Assembly (NCBI RefSeq): GCF_022601715.1 | Contig: NZ_JAKVIM010000009.1 | Location: 82,190-146,189 of the forward strand | From: Acinetobacter zhairuonensis | GTDB lineage: Bacteria > Pseudomonadota > Gammaproteobacteria > Pseudomonadales > Moraxellaceae | DNA length: 64,000 bases | Direction of reading: 5' to 3' | Shown here: positions 1 to 7,879 of the stretch, piece by piece | How positions within the stretch are numbered: position 1 is the first letter of the stretch | How the letters are laid out: each line of letters starts with the position of its first letter | Program-made: the position numbers and the translations under genes | Notes under the pieces: model-generated | The model's database searches: none | The model's input: the letters and a program-made list of their open reading frames with translations, nothing else | Told to the model about the DNA's origin: nothing

Positions 1-763
1 TTCTCCCATCTTTGCTTTCAGCTATCTTGGATTTTTATATAGCCAACGTCCTGTAACGGCAGAGGTCAGTTTTTCCACGCAGTTTTGGCTGTATATTGTG
101 ATCGCAGGAATTAGCCAAATTTATGCGACAGCCTTAATGGTGAAGTTGTTCCAGCAAAAGAATTATGCGATTGGCATCGGGCTGGCAAAAAGTGAAGCCA
201 TTTTGGCAGCTTTAATAGGGGTAATTTTTTTACAAGAGCATTTAACCACTTGGGGCTGGTTAGGCGTTTTGATTGGTGCAATCGCCGTGTTCTTACTCAG
301 TAAAGGAAGTAGCCAGACCGCCTTGTCCATGAAAACTTTAATGATCGGATTGGGCAGTGGGTTATGCTTTGCGGTTACTTCTTTATTGGTTCGTGAAGCC
401 AGTCTTGAACTGGGAATGCTCCCGTTTTTACATCGTGCAGCTTGGGTACTGTGCATTTTAATCAGCTTTCAATGCATCATTATGCTGTTGTATTTGGGCT
501 TATTTAGCCGAAAAACCTTATATCACATGGGGCAGCGCTTAGGGCTGACTTTTAAAGTCAGTGTGTGTAGCTTTTTGGCCTCATTAGGCTGGTTTAGTGC
601 CATGAGTATGCAGACGGTGGCTTTAGTCAAAACACTGGGACAAATTGAAATCTTGTTTAGTTTGTTGATTTCGGCATTTTTCTTTAAAGAGAAATTAGCG
701 CGTTCAGATCATTTGGGGTTACTTTTGGTGATTCTGGCAGCCATCATGGTGATTTGGGCATAG
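1..763 (+). CDS. DMT-superfamily EamA transporter, 5' end outside window
   Basis: Inner-membrane permease of the drug/metabolite transporter superfamily; substrate unknown. The frame is open from base 2, so the start lies upstream, and 253 codons are visible. The protein is almost wholly hydrophobic helices. A repeat boundary near bases 300-340 fits the usual two EamA halves: the first half ends in a helix pair around ALIGVIFLQEHL and the second with the matching LISAFFFKEKL. That paired motif is the main evidence for the family. No partner gene is adjacent downstream, so the context does not suggest a substrate. Confidence 0.85.
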   Translation, partial: SPIFAFSYLGFLYSQRPVTAEVSFSTQFWLYIVIAGISQIYATALMVKLFQQKNYAIGIGLAKSEAILAALIGVIFLQEHLTTWGWLGVLIGAIAVFLLSKGSSQTALSMKTLMIGLGSGLCFAVTSLLVREASLELGMLPFLHRAAWVLCILISFQCIIMLLYLGLFSRKTLYHMGQRLGLTFKVSVCSFLASLGWFSAMSMQTVALVKTLGQIEILFSLLISAFFFKEKLARSDHLGLLLVILAAIMVIWA

Positions 764-963
764 TCATTTATGGATACTTGAATGTGTTGGTGGTAAAAAA
801 ACGCAGATAATGCATAAAAATGAAATTAATAGCTGATTAAATTTTATTAAATGAAAAATAATTCTTAATAAATTTTATTTTATGGGAAAAAACCTTGAAA
901 ATGATTAAAAATTCAATTTTTAAGGGAAACAATCCCAGCCTAAACTGCCTACACTATATCTCA

Positions 964-1147
964 AGGGTGTGATAGGGATCGGAAAGAGTAGTTTGCTACC
1001 AGTTGCGTACAACGTGAGTGTAGTACTTACCCAAAAGGTCTCGATTCGGCTTAGGACGCTATAGACCAAAAGTTTATAGGCACAAGGTTATGATTTACAA
1101 AGTCATGGTTGTTGAAGTAAACCACTGATGTTTTCCCTTGACACCCT
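964..1147 (+). ncRNA. candidate structured small RNA (possibly 6S-like)
   Basis: No gene covers 764-1356. Inside it, AGGGTGT (964-970) pairs with ACACCCT (1141-1147) and AGGGA (974-978) with TCCCT (1134-1138), giving a 12-bp closing stem with a small internal loop. The 155 enclosed bases hold three hairpins: GTAG/CTAC (988-999), GGTCT/AGACC (1037-1067) and a 10-bp stem with wobble pairs (1086-1110). A possible -10 (TACACT, 950-955) lies just upstream. The length of about 185 nt and the long closing stem suit 6S RNA, but I do not recognise the conserved 6S central bulge. Strand is inferred from the upstream -10-like box. Confidence 0.45.
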
Positions 1148-1356
1148 AAAAAATTTTTGAAGAATAAAATCTAATAAAAACATAATAATAATTTCCAGAT
1201 TTCTCAGTTGTCAGTTCAAATGTCATTTCTTAAAGTATGCTTTTCTATCCGCAATTCTCTGCTTATATTTACAAATCAAGACGAAGTCTATTTCTCACTT
1301 TCAGTAACATAAAAGAATATCTCTACTAAAACTATGCCATAAAAAGAAGAGTAAAA

Positions 1357-1914
1357 ATGAGCAGTAAAAGCCTAGATCAGCCCTTGAGTGATCAAGAGCT
1401 ATTTAACCGATTACAACAACGCTTTGAGCAACATGCTGCAAGACATCCTGATCTGAGTTGGAGCGATGTGTTGCTTAAGCTGCAAGCACACCCTGAAAAA
1501 ATTCAAACCTTGCACTGGATGGAGCAAACAGGGGGCGAGCCCGATCTGATTCAGTTTGAGCAAAATCAATACTTTTTTGTCGATTACGCAGAAGAAAGCC
1601 CGCAGGGACGCCGTAGTCTTTGTTATGACGCTGAAGCTTTGGCGGCTCGGAAACAAAATCCTCCACAAGATAGTGCGGTACATTTGGCAAATCAGATGGG
1701 TGCAGTATTACTGACCGAGCAGCAATATCGTGAATTACAACAATGGGGAAACTTTGATACTAAAACTTCAAGTTGGATTGAAACACCTACAGCCATTCGG
1801 GCATTGGGTGGCGCCTTGTTTTGTGACCGCAGATACGGTCAGGTATTCACGTATCATAATGGCGCTGAGTCTTACTATGCTGCACGTGGTTTCCGTGTGG
1901 CGATAAAGCTTTAG
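1357..1914 (+). CDS. DUF4256 domain-containing protein
   Basis: 185-residue cytosolic protein covering the whole DUF4256 family; biochemical function unknown. Family hallmarks are clear: the TGGEPD segment near residue 58, ESPQGRRSLCYD near residue 80, and the near-invariant block running from GNFDTKTSSW through ALFCDRRYG to YHNGAESYYAARGFR at the C-terminus. The ATG follows a purine-rich AAGAAGAG ribosome-binding sequence. It is a single gene, 35 bp upstream of a small membrane-protein gene in the same direction. The family call is secure, the role is not. Confidence 0.88.
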   Translation: MSSKSLDQPLSDQELFNRLQQRFEQHAARHPDLSWSDVLLKLQAHPEKIQTLHWMEQTGGEPDLIQFEQNQYFFVDYAEESPQGRRSLCYDAEALAARKQNPPQDSAVHLANQMGAVLLTEQQYRELQQWGNFDTKTSSWIETPTAIRALGGALFCDRRYGQVFTYHNGAESYYAARGFRVAIKL

Positions 1915-1949
1915 TTCAGCCAGATCAAATTTCAATTGAACATATAGAG

Positions 1950-2198
1950 GTGATGACCATGAATATGGAATTATTACGTCAAGCATTGTGTTGGTCTTTG
2001 GGCATTAATTATCTGATTTTATTGATTTGGTTTTTTGTTTTGATCTATGCCCGCGATTGGATGAGAAGTTTGCATGGACGTTGGTTTAATCTGAGTGAGC
2101 AAACCTTTGATGCCATGCATTATGGTGCGATGGCGGTCTATAAAATTTTGATCATCGTATTTAATTTAGTGCCTTTGATTGTTCTCTATATTATTTGA
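1950..2198 (+). CDS. DUF6868 small membrane protein
   Basis: 82-residue integral membrane protein with two hydrophobic helices, about residues 13-33 and 62-82, separated by an amphipathic stretch. The middle contains the family pattern ARDW, LHGRWF and FDAMHYGAMA, which I match to DUF6868. Function unknown. Start alternatives are ATG 1950, 1953 or 1959; GAGGTGATG supplies a Shine-Dalgarno sequence immediately before the first. It sits between the DUF4256 gene and the DUF1003 gene with short gaps and could be cotranscribed with both. Confidence 0.75.
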   Translation: MMTMNMELLRQALCWSLGINYLILLIWFFVLIYARDWMRSLHGRWFNLSEQTFDAMHYGAMAVYKILIIVFNLVPLIVLYII

Positions 2199-2291
2199 TG
2201 AATTTTTATTCCCGCTTATGTGAGTCACTGTGGTGACTGCGAAGAAGATAAAAGTTGCTATGATGGGGGTAAAAGACCCAATAGAATTAAA

Positions 2292-2999
2292 ATGATGATG
2301 GATAGACAAAACCAAACGCACCATTGTGCAGTGTGTAAAAAAACTTTTCCTTATAAAGCCTTAGTCTCTGGCTATGTGATTCGAGACGTGATTGGCGATG
2401 AAATTAAAAAAGATTATCCCGACTGGTCGGCAGACAGTTTTATTTGTCGACCTGATCTGACCCATTATCGTATTCAATATGTGCATGCACTGCTTAAATC
2501 TGAAAAAGGTGAACTGACAGACTTGGAACGTGAAGTGTTGATCAGCATGCAAAAACAAGAGCTCATTACGAAAAATATTGAGACTGAATTTGATCAACAC
2601 TGGACGCTTGGTGAAAAGCTGGCAGATAAAATCGCCACGTTTGGGGGAAGTTGGACATTTCTCATTATTTTTGCCATCTTTTTAGTGCTCTGGATTCTGT
2701 TAAATACCGTGGTGTTACTGGTGCATCCAGTAGATCCTTATCCTTTTATTTTACTAAATTTGGTCTTATCCTGTTTAGCTGCCATTCAGGCACCAATTAT
2801 TATGATGAGCCAAAATCGACAGGAATCCAAAGATCGCTTACGTTCACAACATGACTATCAGATCAACCTGAAAGCGGAATTAGAGATTCGGCATTTGCAC
2901 GAAAAAATGGATCATTTATTGTCGCATCAATGGGAACGGCTGACACAAATTCAGGAAATTCAACTGGACTTGCTGACAGAAATGAACAAGCGACATTAA
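2292..2999 (+). CDS. DUF1003 domain-containing membrane protein
   Basis: Membrane protein of the DUF1003 family, role unknown. The N-terminal third is soluble and starts with a CxxC pair (CAVC) that could bind metal. Two transmembrane helices follow (about residues 118-141 and 148-168) with the family signature PFILLNLVLS and QAPIIMMSQNRQ between and after them. A charged, coiled-coil-prone tail of about 60 residues ends the protein. The frame is also open from a GTG at 2220, which would add 24 residues including CGDCEEDKSC. Neither start has a convincing Shine-Dalgarno sequence, so the N-terminus is uncertain. Confidence 0.82.
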   Translation: MMMDRQNQTHHCAVCKKTFPYKALVSGYVIRDVIGDEIKKDYPDWSADSFICRPDLTHYRIQYVHALLKSEKGELTDLEREVLISMQKQELITKNIETEFDQHWTLGEKLADKIATFGGSWTFLIIFAIFLVLWILLNTVVLLVHPVDPYPFILLNLVLSCLAAIQAPIIMMSQNRQESKDRLRSQHDYQINLKAELEIRHLHEKMDHLLSHQWERLTQIQEIQLDLLTEMNKRH

Positions 3000-3136
3000 A
3001 TCATGGATTTAATGTTTTCGTTTTTTAAGGCGATGCAGTGTGTCTGTGTAGGTAGGGAATTGTTTGAAATAGTCAGAATTGACAGTACTGTCCGAGCTTG
3101 ATATTTTGCCCGCTTTGTTGGAATCCAAGTTTTCTT

Positions 3137-3802
3137 ATGCCATTAAATGACCACTTTGTTTATACGCCGCCACAAGAACCGTTGCAGATTGTGTATGAAG
3201 ATGCGGACTTGGTGATCATTAATAAACCAGCGGGATTGTTGTCTGTACCTGGTCGCTTACCAGAACATCATGACAGTGCCTATTTCAGAGTTTTAGCGCA
3301 GTTTCCTGATGCGAAAATTACCCATCGTTTAGACATGGCAACTTCAGGAATTTTAATGTTTGCCAAACACCGTGATGCTGAGGTTGCGGTCAGTAAAATG
3401 TTTCAAGCACGTACCGTAACCAAGCATTATCAAGCTTTGGTGCAAGGAAAAATCCAACAAGAAGGCAGTGTCGAAGTGCCGTTAATCACGGACTGGGAAA
3501 ACCGACCACGCCAAATAGTACATTTTGAATTAGGTAAAGCGGCAAAAACCTTATTTCAAGTGATGGAATATGATGCAGAACAGGATATTAGCCGCGTACT
3601 GCTCACCCCGATTACTGGACGTTCTCATCAATTACGCGTGCATATGCAATATATTGGACACCCAATTACGGGGGATAAGTTATATCACCCTGACCCATTT
3701 GGCAGCCCATTAAAGCGTATGGCTTTACATGCCAGTCATCTCAAATTTACGCAACCCTTAAGCGGTGAGCTGGTGGATATTCAAAGTTTGCCTGCCTTCT
3801 AA
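3137..3802 (+). CDS. rluA: RluA-family pseudouridine synthase
   Basis: Isomerises uridine to pseudouridine in RNA. The short form without an S4 domain matches RluA, which modifies U746 of 23S rRNA and U32 of some tRNAs. Visible motifs are INKPAGLLSVPGR (about residues 28-40), the catalytic HRLDMATSG (Asp66), and ITGRSHQLRVHM in the C-terminal half. The 221-residue length matches RluA rather than the larger RluC or RluD. ATG 3137 was preferred to an in-frame TTG at 3098 because homologues start close to this point. Exact substrate specificity is inferred from family resemblance. Confidence 0.88.
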   Translation: MPLNDHFVYTPPQEPLQIVYEDADLVIINKPAGLLSVPGRLPEHHDSAYFRVLAQFPDAKITHRLDMATSGILMFAKHRDAEVAVSKMFQARTVTKHYQALVQGKIQQEGSVEVPLITDWENRPRQIVHFELGKAAKTLFQVMEYDAEQDISRVLLTPITGRSHQLRVHMQYIGHPITGDKLYHPDPFGSPLKRMALHASHLKFTQPLSGELVDIQSLPAF

Positions 3803-3884
3803 AAATATCAATTTTAGGGCTTAAACTGTCATAAATTCATGCTAAATTACGTTTAATTAATAAGCAAAAAGCAGGGACATAAGA

Positions 3885-4253
3885 ATGAGCCGTAATTATG
3901 AATTATTTCCAGATGATGATAACGGTAATGTACTTTGGCAGATGTATGAAGACGGCAATGACCTGACCGATCTGCATGAAATTGAATTTTCAATTGTGTT
4001 CACCACTCAAGAACAAGCGGATAAATGTGCTTTGCATTTGTTGCATGAAGAGCAAAAGGTTTCGCTGTTTCAAGAAGAAGTTAAAAATGATGGCAGTGAT
4101 TTATGGGTGCTGAATATTCATGTCAATATGATTCCTGAATATCAGGATGTTCAAGATTTGGAAGAGTGGTTTGTTAAAATAGCTGAAATGTTTCAAGGTG
4201 AATATGACGGTTGGGGTTGTCTCAGCTATCTCTATGATTATGATGACGAATAA
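3885..4253 (+). CDS. rraB: ribonuclease E inhibitor RraB-like protein
   Basis: 122-residue very acidic protein. RraB proteins bind RNase E and alter mRNA decay. The diagnostic C-terminal YDGWG (residues 107-111) follows a helix ending in KIAEMF, and the tail is rich in Asp and Glu (YDYDDE), as in RraB. An acidic DDDNGN stretch lies near the N-terminus. Start ATG 3885 has a GCAGGGA upstream. It is shorter than E. coli RraB (about 138 residues), so RraB-type function is inferred from fold resemblance, not shown. Confidence 0.75.
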   Translation: MSRNYELFPDDDNGNVLWQMYEDGNDLTDLHEIEFSIVFTTQEQADKCALHLLHEEQKVSLFQEEVKNDGSDLWVLNIHVNMIPEYQDVQDLEEWFVKIAEMFQGEYDGWGCLSYLYDYDDE

Positions 4254-4362
4254 TAAGATGTCTTAGTGGATGGCTGCTGTATAATTTGTACTCAAGTTAT
4301 ACATAAGTCTCCACTGCTTACCGTACACTAACAGAAGTAAATAATAAAAATATAGGTGTCCC

Positions 4363-4812
4363 ATGTCGAATACGGTTCAATTACATCGCGTTTTTAATGC
4401 ACCTCCTGAGCGTGTTTATCGTGCATTTACCACAGCAGATGCCTTGGTGAAATGGATGGCACCACATGGTTTTACCGCGCATGTGGAGTTGCTTGAAGTA
4501 AAGCCTGAGGGTAAATATCGCATGTATTTCACTAACTTTTCGACGGGCACACGGATTGGTTTTGGTGGAACCTATCATGAAGTAGTTCCAAATGAGCTGT
4601 TACGCTATACCGATCAATTTGAAGACCCCAACATGCCCGATTTGATTGAGGTCAAGGTTGAATTCAAGGTGGTATCAGTAGGTACCGAAATACAGATCAC
4701 CCAATCAGGTATTCCCGATGTGATTCCAGTAGAGGCGTGTTATTTAGGATGGCAAGAGTCTTTGCAATTGCTGGCTCTTCTGGTTACACCTGAAATCCCT
4801 GACGGATCATAG
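4363..4812 (+). CDS. SRPBCC / AHSA1-type protein
   Basis: 149-residue START-like (Bet v1 fold) protein of the AHSA1 group; most such bacterial proteins have no assigned ligand. The typical opening is present: RVFNAPPERVYRAFT followed by ALVKWMAPHGF, then a curved beta-sheet segment ending FGGTYHEVVPNELL. The C-terminal helix carries GWQESLQLLALLV, matching the usual GW-x-ES-L-x-L-L signature. The next gene starts 9 bp downstream, suggesting cotranscription. Function unknown beyond small hydrophobic ligand binding expected for the fold. Confidence 0.85.
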   Translation: MSNTVQLHRVFNAPPERVYRAFTTADALVKWMAPHGFTAHVELLEVKPEGKYRMYFTNFSTGTRIGFGGTYHEVVPNELLRYTDQFEDPNMPDLIEVKVEFKVVSVGTEIQITQSGIPDVIPVEACYLGWQESLQLLALLVTPEIPDGS

Positions 4813-4821
4813 GCAAGGACA

Positions 4822-5166
4822 ATGCACACGTTTAGTAATTTCAAAGAAAGGGAGCAGAAAGCCAGAAATGCGATTTGGCAAAGCTATCTGCAAGACACTG
4901 CACGGGATAATCAGGTTCGTCTCTATGTTGAGCATCATTTGCAAGAAATTTCCCCAAAATATTGGCAACATCATACTGGGTTGACGCATCCCGATGCCAA
5001 ACAAGTGATTGAGTTGTTATCAACCCAGCGCTTCCTCGATTTTCATTCCGTTGAAGAAAATGATGATTCAATTGATTTTAGTTTGCCTGAAAATGTCACG
5101 AACTATGTGTTGTGTGTCTCATTTGATGAAGATGGAAATGTTGAAGACATCAGTATGGAAAGTTAA
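4822..5166 (+). CDS. conserved hypothetical protein (DUF2004-like)
   Basis: 114-residue soluble acidic protein. The N-terminal two thirds are helical (RDNQVRLYVEHHL and similar). The C-terminus ends in a beta-strand pattern FSLPENVTNYVLCVSFDEDGNVEDISMES. That ending resembles DUF2004 proteins, but I am not certain of the family. It begins 9 bp after the AHSA1-type gene and is probably cotranscribed with it. ATG 4822 follows GGCAAGGACA, a usable ribosome-binding sequence. No catalytic motif was seen. Confidence 0.7.
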   Translation: MHTFSNFKEREQKARNAIWQSYLQDTARDNQVRLYVEHHLQEISPKYWQHHTGLTHPDAKQVIELLSTQRFLDFHSVEENDDSIDFSLPENVTNYVLCVSFDEDGNVEDISMES

Positions 5167-5201
5167 ATGAATTATTCATTTCAGCATCGGTAAGGAAAGC
5201 A

Positions 5202-5552
5202 ATGCAGATTCAGATCAAGCGTGTCTATAGTCCTGTTGTAGCAGAAGATGGACTAAGAGTGTTAGTCGATCGTTTATGGCCAAGAGGCATGAAAAAGGAA
5301 GATGCCAAAATTGATTTGTGGACCAAAGACATCACACCTTCCACAGCACTCAGGCAGGCTTATCACCAAGATTTAATCGGCTGGGAAGAGTTTCGAGAAA
5401 AGTATTTGCTTGAATTGCAGCAGTATCCAGAAAGACTCACTGAATTACGAACTTTGGCTCAACAACACAAGCTGAGTCTAATTACCGCAGCAAAGAATGA
5501 AACGCAGAATCATGCTGTGATACTACAAGCACTGTTACAGCAAACAGAGTAA
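5202..5552 (+). CDS. DUF488 family protein (YeaO-like)
   Basis: 116-residue DUF488 protein, similar in length to E. coli YeaO. The family signature is clear: IKRVYSP at the N-terminus, LRVLVDRLWPRGMKKEDA (about residues 19-36), then W near residue 41 and a W..F...Y..EL pattern near residue 65. The C-terminus LSLITAAKNETQNHA resembles the family's LLY-A-K-x-x-x-NHA block. Biochemical role unknown. AAGGAAAGC precedes the ATG at 5202. A short CATTGT/ACAATG hairpin lies just after the stop. Confidence 0.85.
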   Translation: MQIQIKRVYSPVVAEDGLRVLVDRLWPRGMKKEDAKIDLWTKDITPSTALRQAYHQDLIGWEEFREKYLLELQQYPERLTELRTLAQQHKLSLITAAKNETQNHAVILQALLQQTE

Positions 5553-5666
5553 GTCATTGTTATAAGACAATGTGAAGACAGAATAACCATATGAAGTATA
5601 GGGTTTTATCCCACTTTCGAGTAAACTGGGTCACATTGAACTTCTTTCATTTTTTTCGAGTTTTTT

Positions 5667-6011
5667 ATGTCTTTAGCTCCATGTCCAAAATGCCAATCAG
5701 AATATACCTATCAAGATGGCGACTTGTTGATTTGCCCAGAATGCTCACATGAGTGGCGAGAGGGTGAAGCGAACTTAACAGAGGAAGTGACCCAAATCAA
5801 AGACAGTAACGGTAATTTACTGGTTGATGGTGATACGGTCACTGTGATTAAAGATCTGAAAATTAAAGGATCATCTTCGGTTGTGAAAGTGGGAACCAAA
5901 GTAAAGAATATTCGTTTACTGCCTGAAGCCAGCGATGGTCATGATATTGATTGCAAAATTGATGGGATTGGTGCAATTAAACTGAAATCAGAATATGTGA
6001 AAAAAGTGTAA
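5667..6011 (+). CDS. PhnA/YjdM zinc-ribbon protein
   Basis: 114-residue protein of the PhnA/YjdM family. The N-terminus is a zinc ribbon with two CxxC pairs (CPKC near residue 6 and CPEC near residue 23). The rest is the family's beta-barrel-like domain, including [11 protein letters not shown] and [11 protein letters not shown] at the end. Although labelled alkylphosphonate proteins for historical reasons, the family is not part of the C-P lyase and its role is unclear. No phn genes are nearby. The leader is T-rich with only a weak CGAG ribosome-binding sequence. Confidence 0.88.
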   Translation: MSLAPCPKCQSEYTYQDGDLLICPECSHEWREGEANLTEEVTQIKDSNGNLLVDGDTVTVIKDLKIKGSSSVVKVGTKVKNIRLLPEASDGHDIDCKIDGIGAIKLKSEYVKKV

Positions 6012-6126
6012 TCACATGGTTCTACGTCACTGTTGATGGTCGAAGTTCTAATGAACAAGCTTTCATGCAGCAGTGACGGGTTAAAACATGCTATAACCCA
6101 GTTTTCACTGTTTGGGTTGCACGTAG

Positions 6127-6501
6127 ATGCCACATATTCATTTGGAATATTCTGACAATTTAAAAGACTTTCATGCTCAACCTGTATTAATGGGGTTGAA
6201 TCAAGCCTTGTTCGCGACAGGTCACGTTAAGGCAGCCGCGGACATTAAAAGCCGAGCGATTTGCCAACGTGATTATTTGATTGGTTTGGGTGAATCCAAT
6301 CAAGCTTATGTTCATGCTAAGGTTTCCTTACTTTCTGGTCGTGATTTACAGACCAAAACAGAAATTTCGAACCAACTCCTTTTTACGCTACAACAGTTAC
6401 TTCCCAAGCAGACCGATTTGACTGTGCAGCTTTGTGTGGAAATTTTAGAAATGGAAAAAGCCTGTTATGGGAAAACCATCGTAGCGGCTGATGTCGTCTG
6501 A
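6127..6501 (+). CDS. 5-carboxymethyl-2-hydroxymuconate isomerase-like protein
   Basis: 124-residue tautomerase-superfamily protein related to CHMI (HpaF/HpcD) of homoprotocatechuate breakdown. It starts MPHIHLEYSDN, placing the N-terminal proline that acts as catalytic base in this superfamily directly after the initiator Met. A conserved SRAICQ segment and a YVHAKVSLLSGR block match the family. No homoprotocatechuate pathway genes are nearby, so the substrate is open and the gene may serve another tautomerisation. A CTGCCCC/GGGGCAG hairpin (6532-6561) follows the stop. Confidence 0.8.
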   Translation: MPHIHLEYSDNLKDFHAQPVLMGLNQALFATGHVKAAADIKSRAICQRDYLIGLGESNQAYVHAKVSLLSGRDLQTKTEISNQLLFTLQQLLPKQTDLTVQLCVEILEMEKACYGKTIVAADVV

Positions 6502-6531
6502 TTGCTCTGATCTATTTTTATTTGTTAAATA

Positions 6532-6561
6532 CTGCCCCTGAATTGCATGGTTTTGGGGCAG
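6532..6561 (+). terminator. hairpin after the CHMI-like gene, no U-tract
   Basis: CTGCCCC and GGGGCAG form a 7-bp GC-rich stem around a 16-base loop, 30 bases past the upstream stop. There is no run of T after it, so it may be a processing or protective stem instead of an intrinsic terminator. Confidence 0.4.
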
Positions 6562-6703
6562 CCTAAATCTTCATGATTCCTGCTGGGCGACTGTTTGATT
6601 AAAAATGCTCTTTTTTGTTGTCTAAAAGTCATTTATATTTCTTAGAACTTAAATAGTTTCAAGCAACAATAAATAAAGTGAAAACAACAAGAGGAATGAG
6701 AAT

Positions 6704-7039
6704 ATGTCTGGATGGTTCGAGCTGAGTCAGGCAAAAGATGGTCAATATCGCTTTGTACTCAAAGCAGGTAATGGGGAAGTCATTTTAACGAGTGAGCTGT
6801 ATAAAGCCAAAGCCTCGGCGCATGTGGGCATAGAATCTGTCCATAAGAATAGTGCTGATGACAACCGTTATGAGCGTTTGACCGCCAGTAACGGCAAGCC
6901 GTATTTCAACTTAAAAGCTGCCAATCATCAGGTGATTGGGACAAGTCAGTTTTATTCTTCCGAACAGTCACGTGATAAGGGCATAGAGTCGGTCAAAAAT
7001 AATGGCTCGGTCGAGACCATTAAAGACTTAACGGTTTAG
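6704..7039 (+). CDS. YegP family protein (two DUF1508 repeats)
   Basis: 111-residue protein consisting of two tandem DUF1508 units of about 50 residues. The first carries FELSQAKDGQYRFVLKAGNG and GIESVHKN, the second YFNLKAANHQVIGTSQFY and GIESVKNNG, so the internal duplication is visible by eye. The family (E. coli YegP) folds as a small alpha-beta domain; function unknown. Strong GAGGAATGAGA precedes the start. It is a single gene closed by an intrinsic terminator at 7063-7087. Confidence 0.9.
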   Translation: MSGWFELSQAKDGQYRFVLKAGNGEVILTSELYKAKASAHVGIESVHKNSADDNRYERLTASNGKPYFNLKAANHQVIGTSQFYSSEQSRDKGIESVKNNGSVETIKDLTV

Positions 7040-7062
7040 CTGAATGCAGGATAAATTTTGAG

Positions 7063-7087
7063 AAGCATGTCCATCGACATGCTTTTT
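7063..7087 (+). terminator. intrinsic terminator after yegP-like gene
   Basis: Nine-base perfect stem AAGCATGTC/GACATGCTT with a CATC loop, followed by a T-run, 23 bases after the stop codon. Confidence 0.85.
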
Positions 7088-7189
7088 TATTGGCTAAGAT
7101 TTATGAAAACTGATAGCGAAAGAAGGGCTTGGATGTCCGATAAAATTACAGCTTTATTCTCTAAATTATTTTAGCTATAGTTTTTATAG

Positions 7190-7205
7190 TGTGATGGGAA
7201 TCACA
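7190..7205. promoter_or_regulatory. perfect CRP/Vfr-type palindrome
   Basis: TGTGA-N6-TCACA, exactly the consensus for cAMP receptor protein family sites, in the 335-bp gap between the yegP-like and SnoaL-like genes. It lies about 170 bp upstream of the SnoaL-like start. A GAAGGC/GCCTTC hairpin follows at 7219-7243. No strong -10 could be fixed. Apart from these elements and the terminator at 7063-7087, nothing was seen in 7040-7374. Confidence 0.55.
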
Positions 7206-7374
7206 TGATGTAGGTTTGTGAAGGCTGTAGGGAGTGCGCCTTCTAAGACTGTGTATAAAAATGCAAATGTCTCTGATTGTTTTTAATTTGTATGCAGATG
7301 CGCTCAAGTCGTGATGCCATCAAATTCAGGGCTTATGTTGAAGAAAAGTAGATACACTGTAAAGGAATGACACG

Positions 7375-7821
7375 ATGAGCATAGAAATTTCGGGTGATGA
7401 GCAAAGCGCCCATGAAGTCCTCGCGATGCTAAAACATTGGGATGAAGCGGTGGCAAACATGGATATTCAAGCTTTAGCAGATCTGTGTGTCGAAGAGGTG
7501 AGTTTAATCGATGTCAGTACCCATTTAACGGGTATTCAAGCTTACAAACAATTATGGAAGCGTTATTTACCCGTGAAAGTCGGGAATATTCGGGTTTATC
7601 GTGAAGCCATTAAAATGATTGCGCAACCTGAACTTGCTGTATTGCACTGTTTTTCCAAGGTCGATCAAATTGATGCAACCCCAAATTTAGAAGTTTTTTG
7701 GTGTCGAACCACGATTTGTTTTCAAAAAGTCGAAGGAGCATGGAAAGTCGCGCATCAACATATTTCTATGCCGATGCATTTGGAAACGGGAATGCCGATT
7801 TTACTCAGTGAAGTGAGTTAA
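7375..7821 (+). CDS. SnoaL-like / NTF2-fold protein
   Basis: 148-residue protein of the NTF2-like superfamily, nearest to SnoaL_3/DUF4440 proteins. The first helix contains VLAMLKHWDEAVANMDIQALADLC, followed by the usual SLIDVSTHLTGIQAYKQLWKRYL segment. The C-terminal strands carry WCRTTICFQKVEGAWKVAHQHISMP, where the W-K-V-x-H-x-H pattern is typical. Proteins of this fold bind or turn over small molecules, and no specific substrate is predicted. AAAGGAATGACACG precedes the ATG. The gene ends at a bidirectional terminator. Confidence 0.85.
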   Translation: MSIEISGDEQSAHEVLAMLKHWDEAVANMDIQALADLCVEEVSLIDVSTHLTGIQAYKQLWKRYLPVKVGNIRVYREAIKMIAQPELAVLHCFSKVDQIDATPNLEVFWCRTTICFQKVEGAWKVAHQHISMPMHLETGMPILLSEVS

Positions 7822-7836
7822 TGTTATAGATGATCA

Positions 7837-7872
7837 AGTCATGAGGCATAATAGATGCCTCATGACTTTTTT
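7837..7872. terminator. bidirectional terminator between SnoaL-like gene and dusC
   Basis: Thirteen-base perfect inverted repeat AGTCATGAGGCAT/ATGCCTCATGACT with a 5-base loop and a T-run on the plus side. It sits between convergent genes and could serve both. Confidence 0.88.
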
Positions 7873-7879
7873 ATAATAC

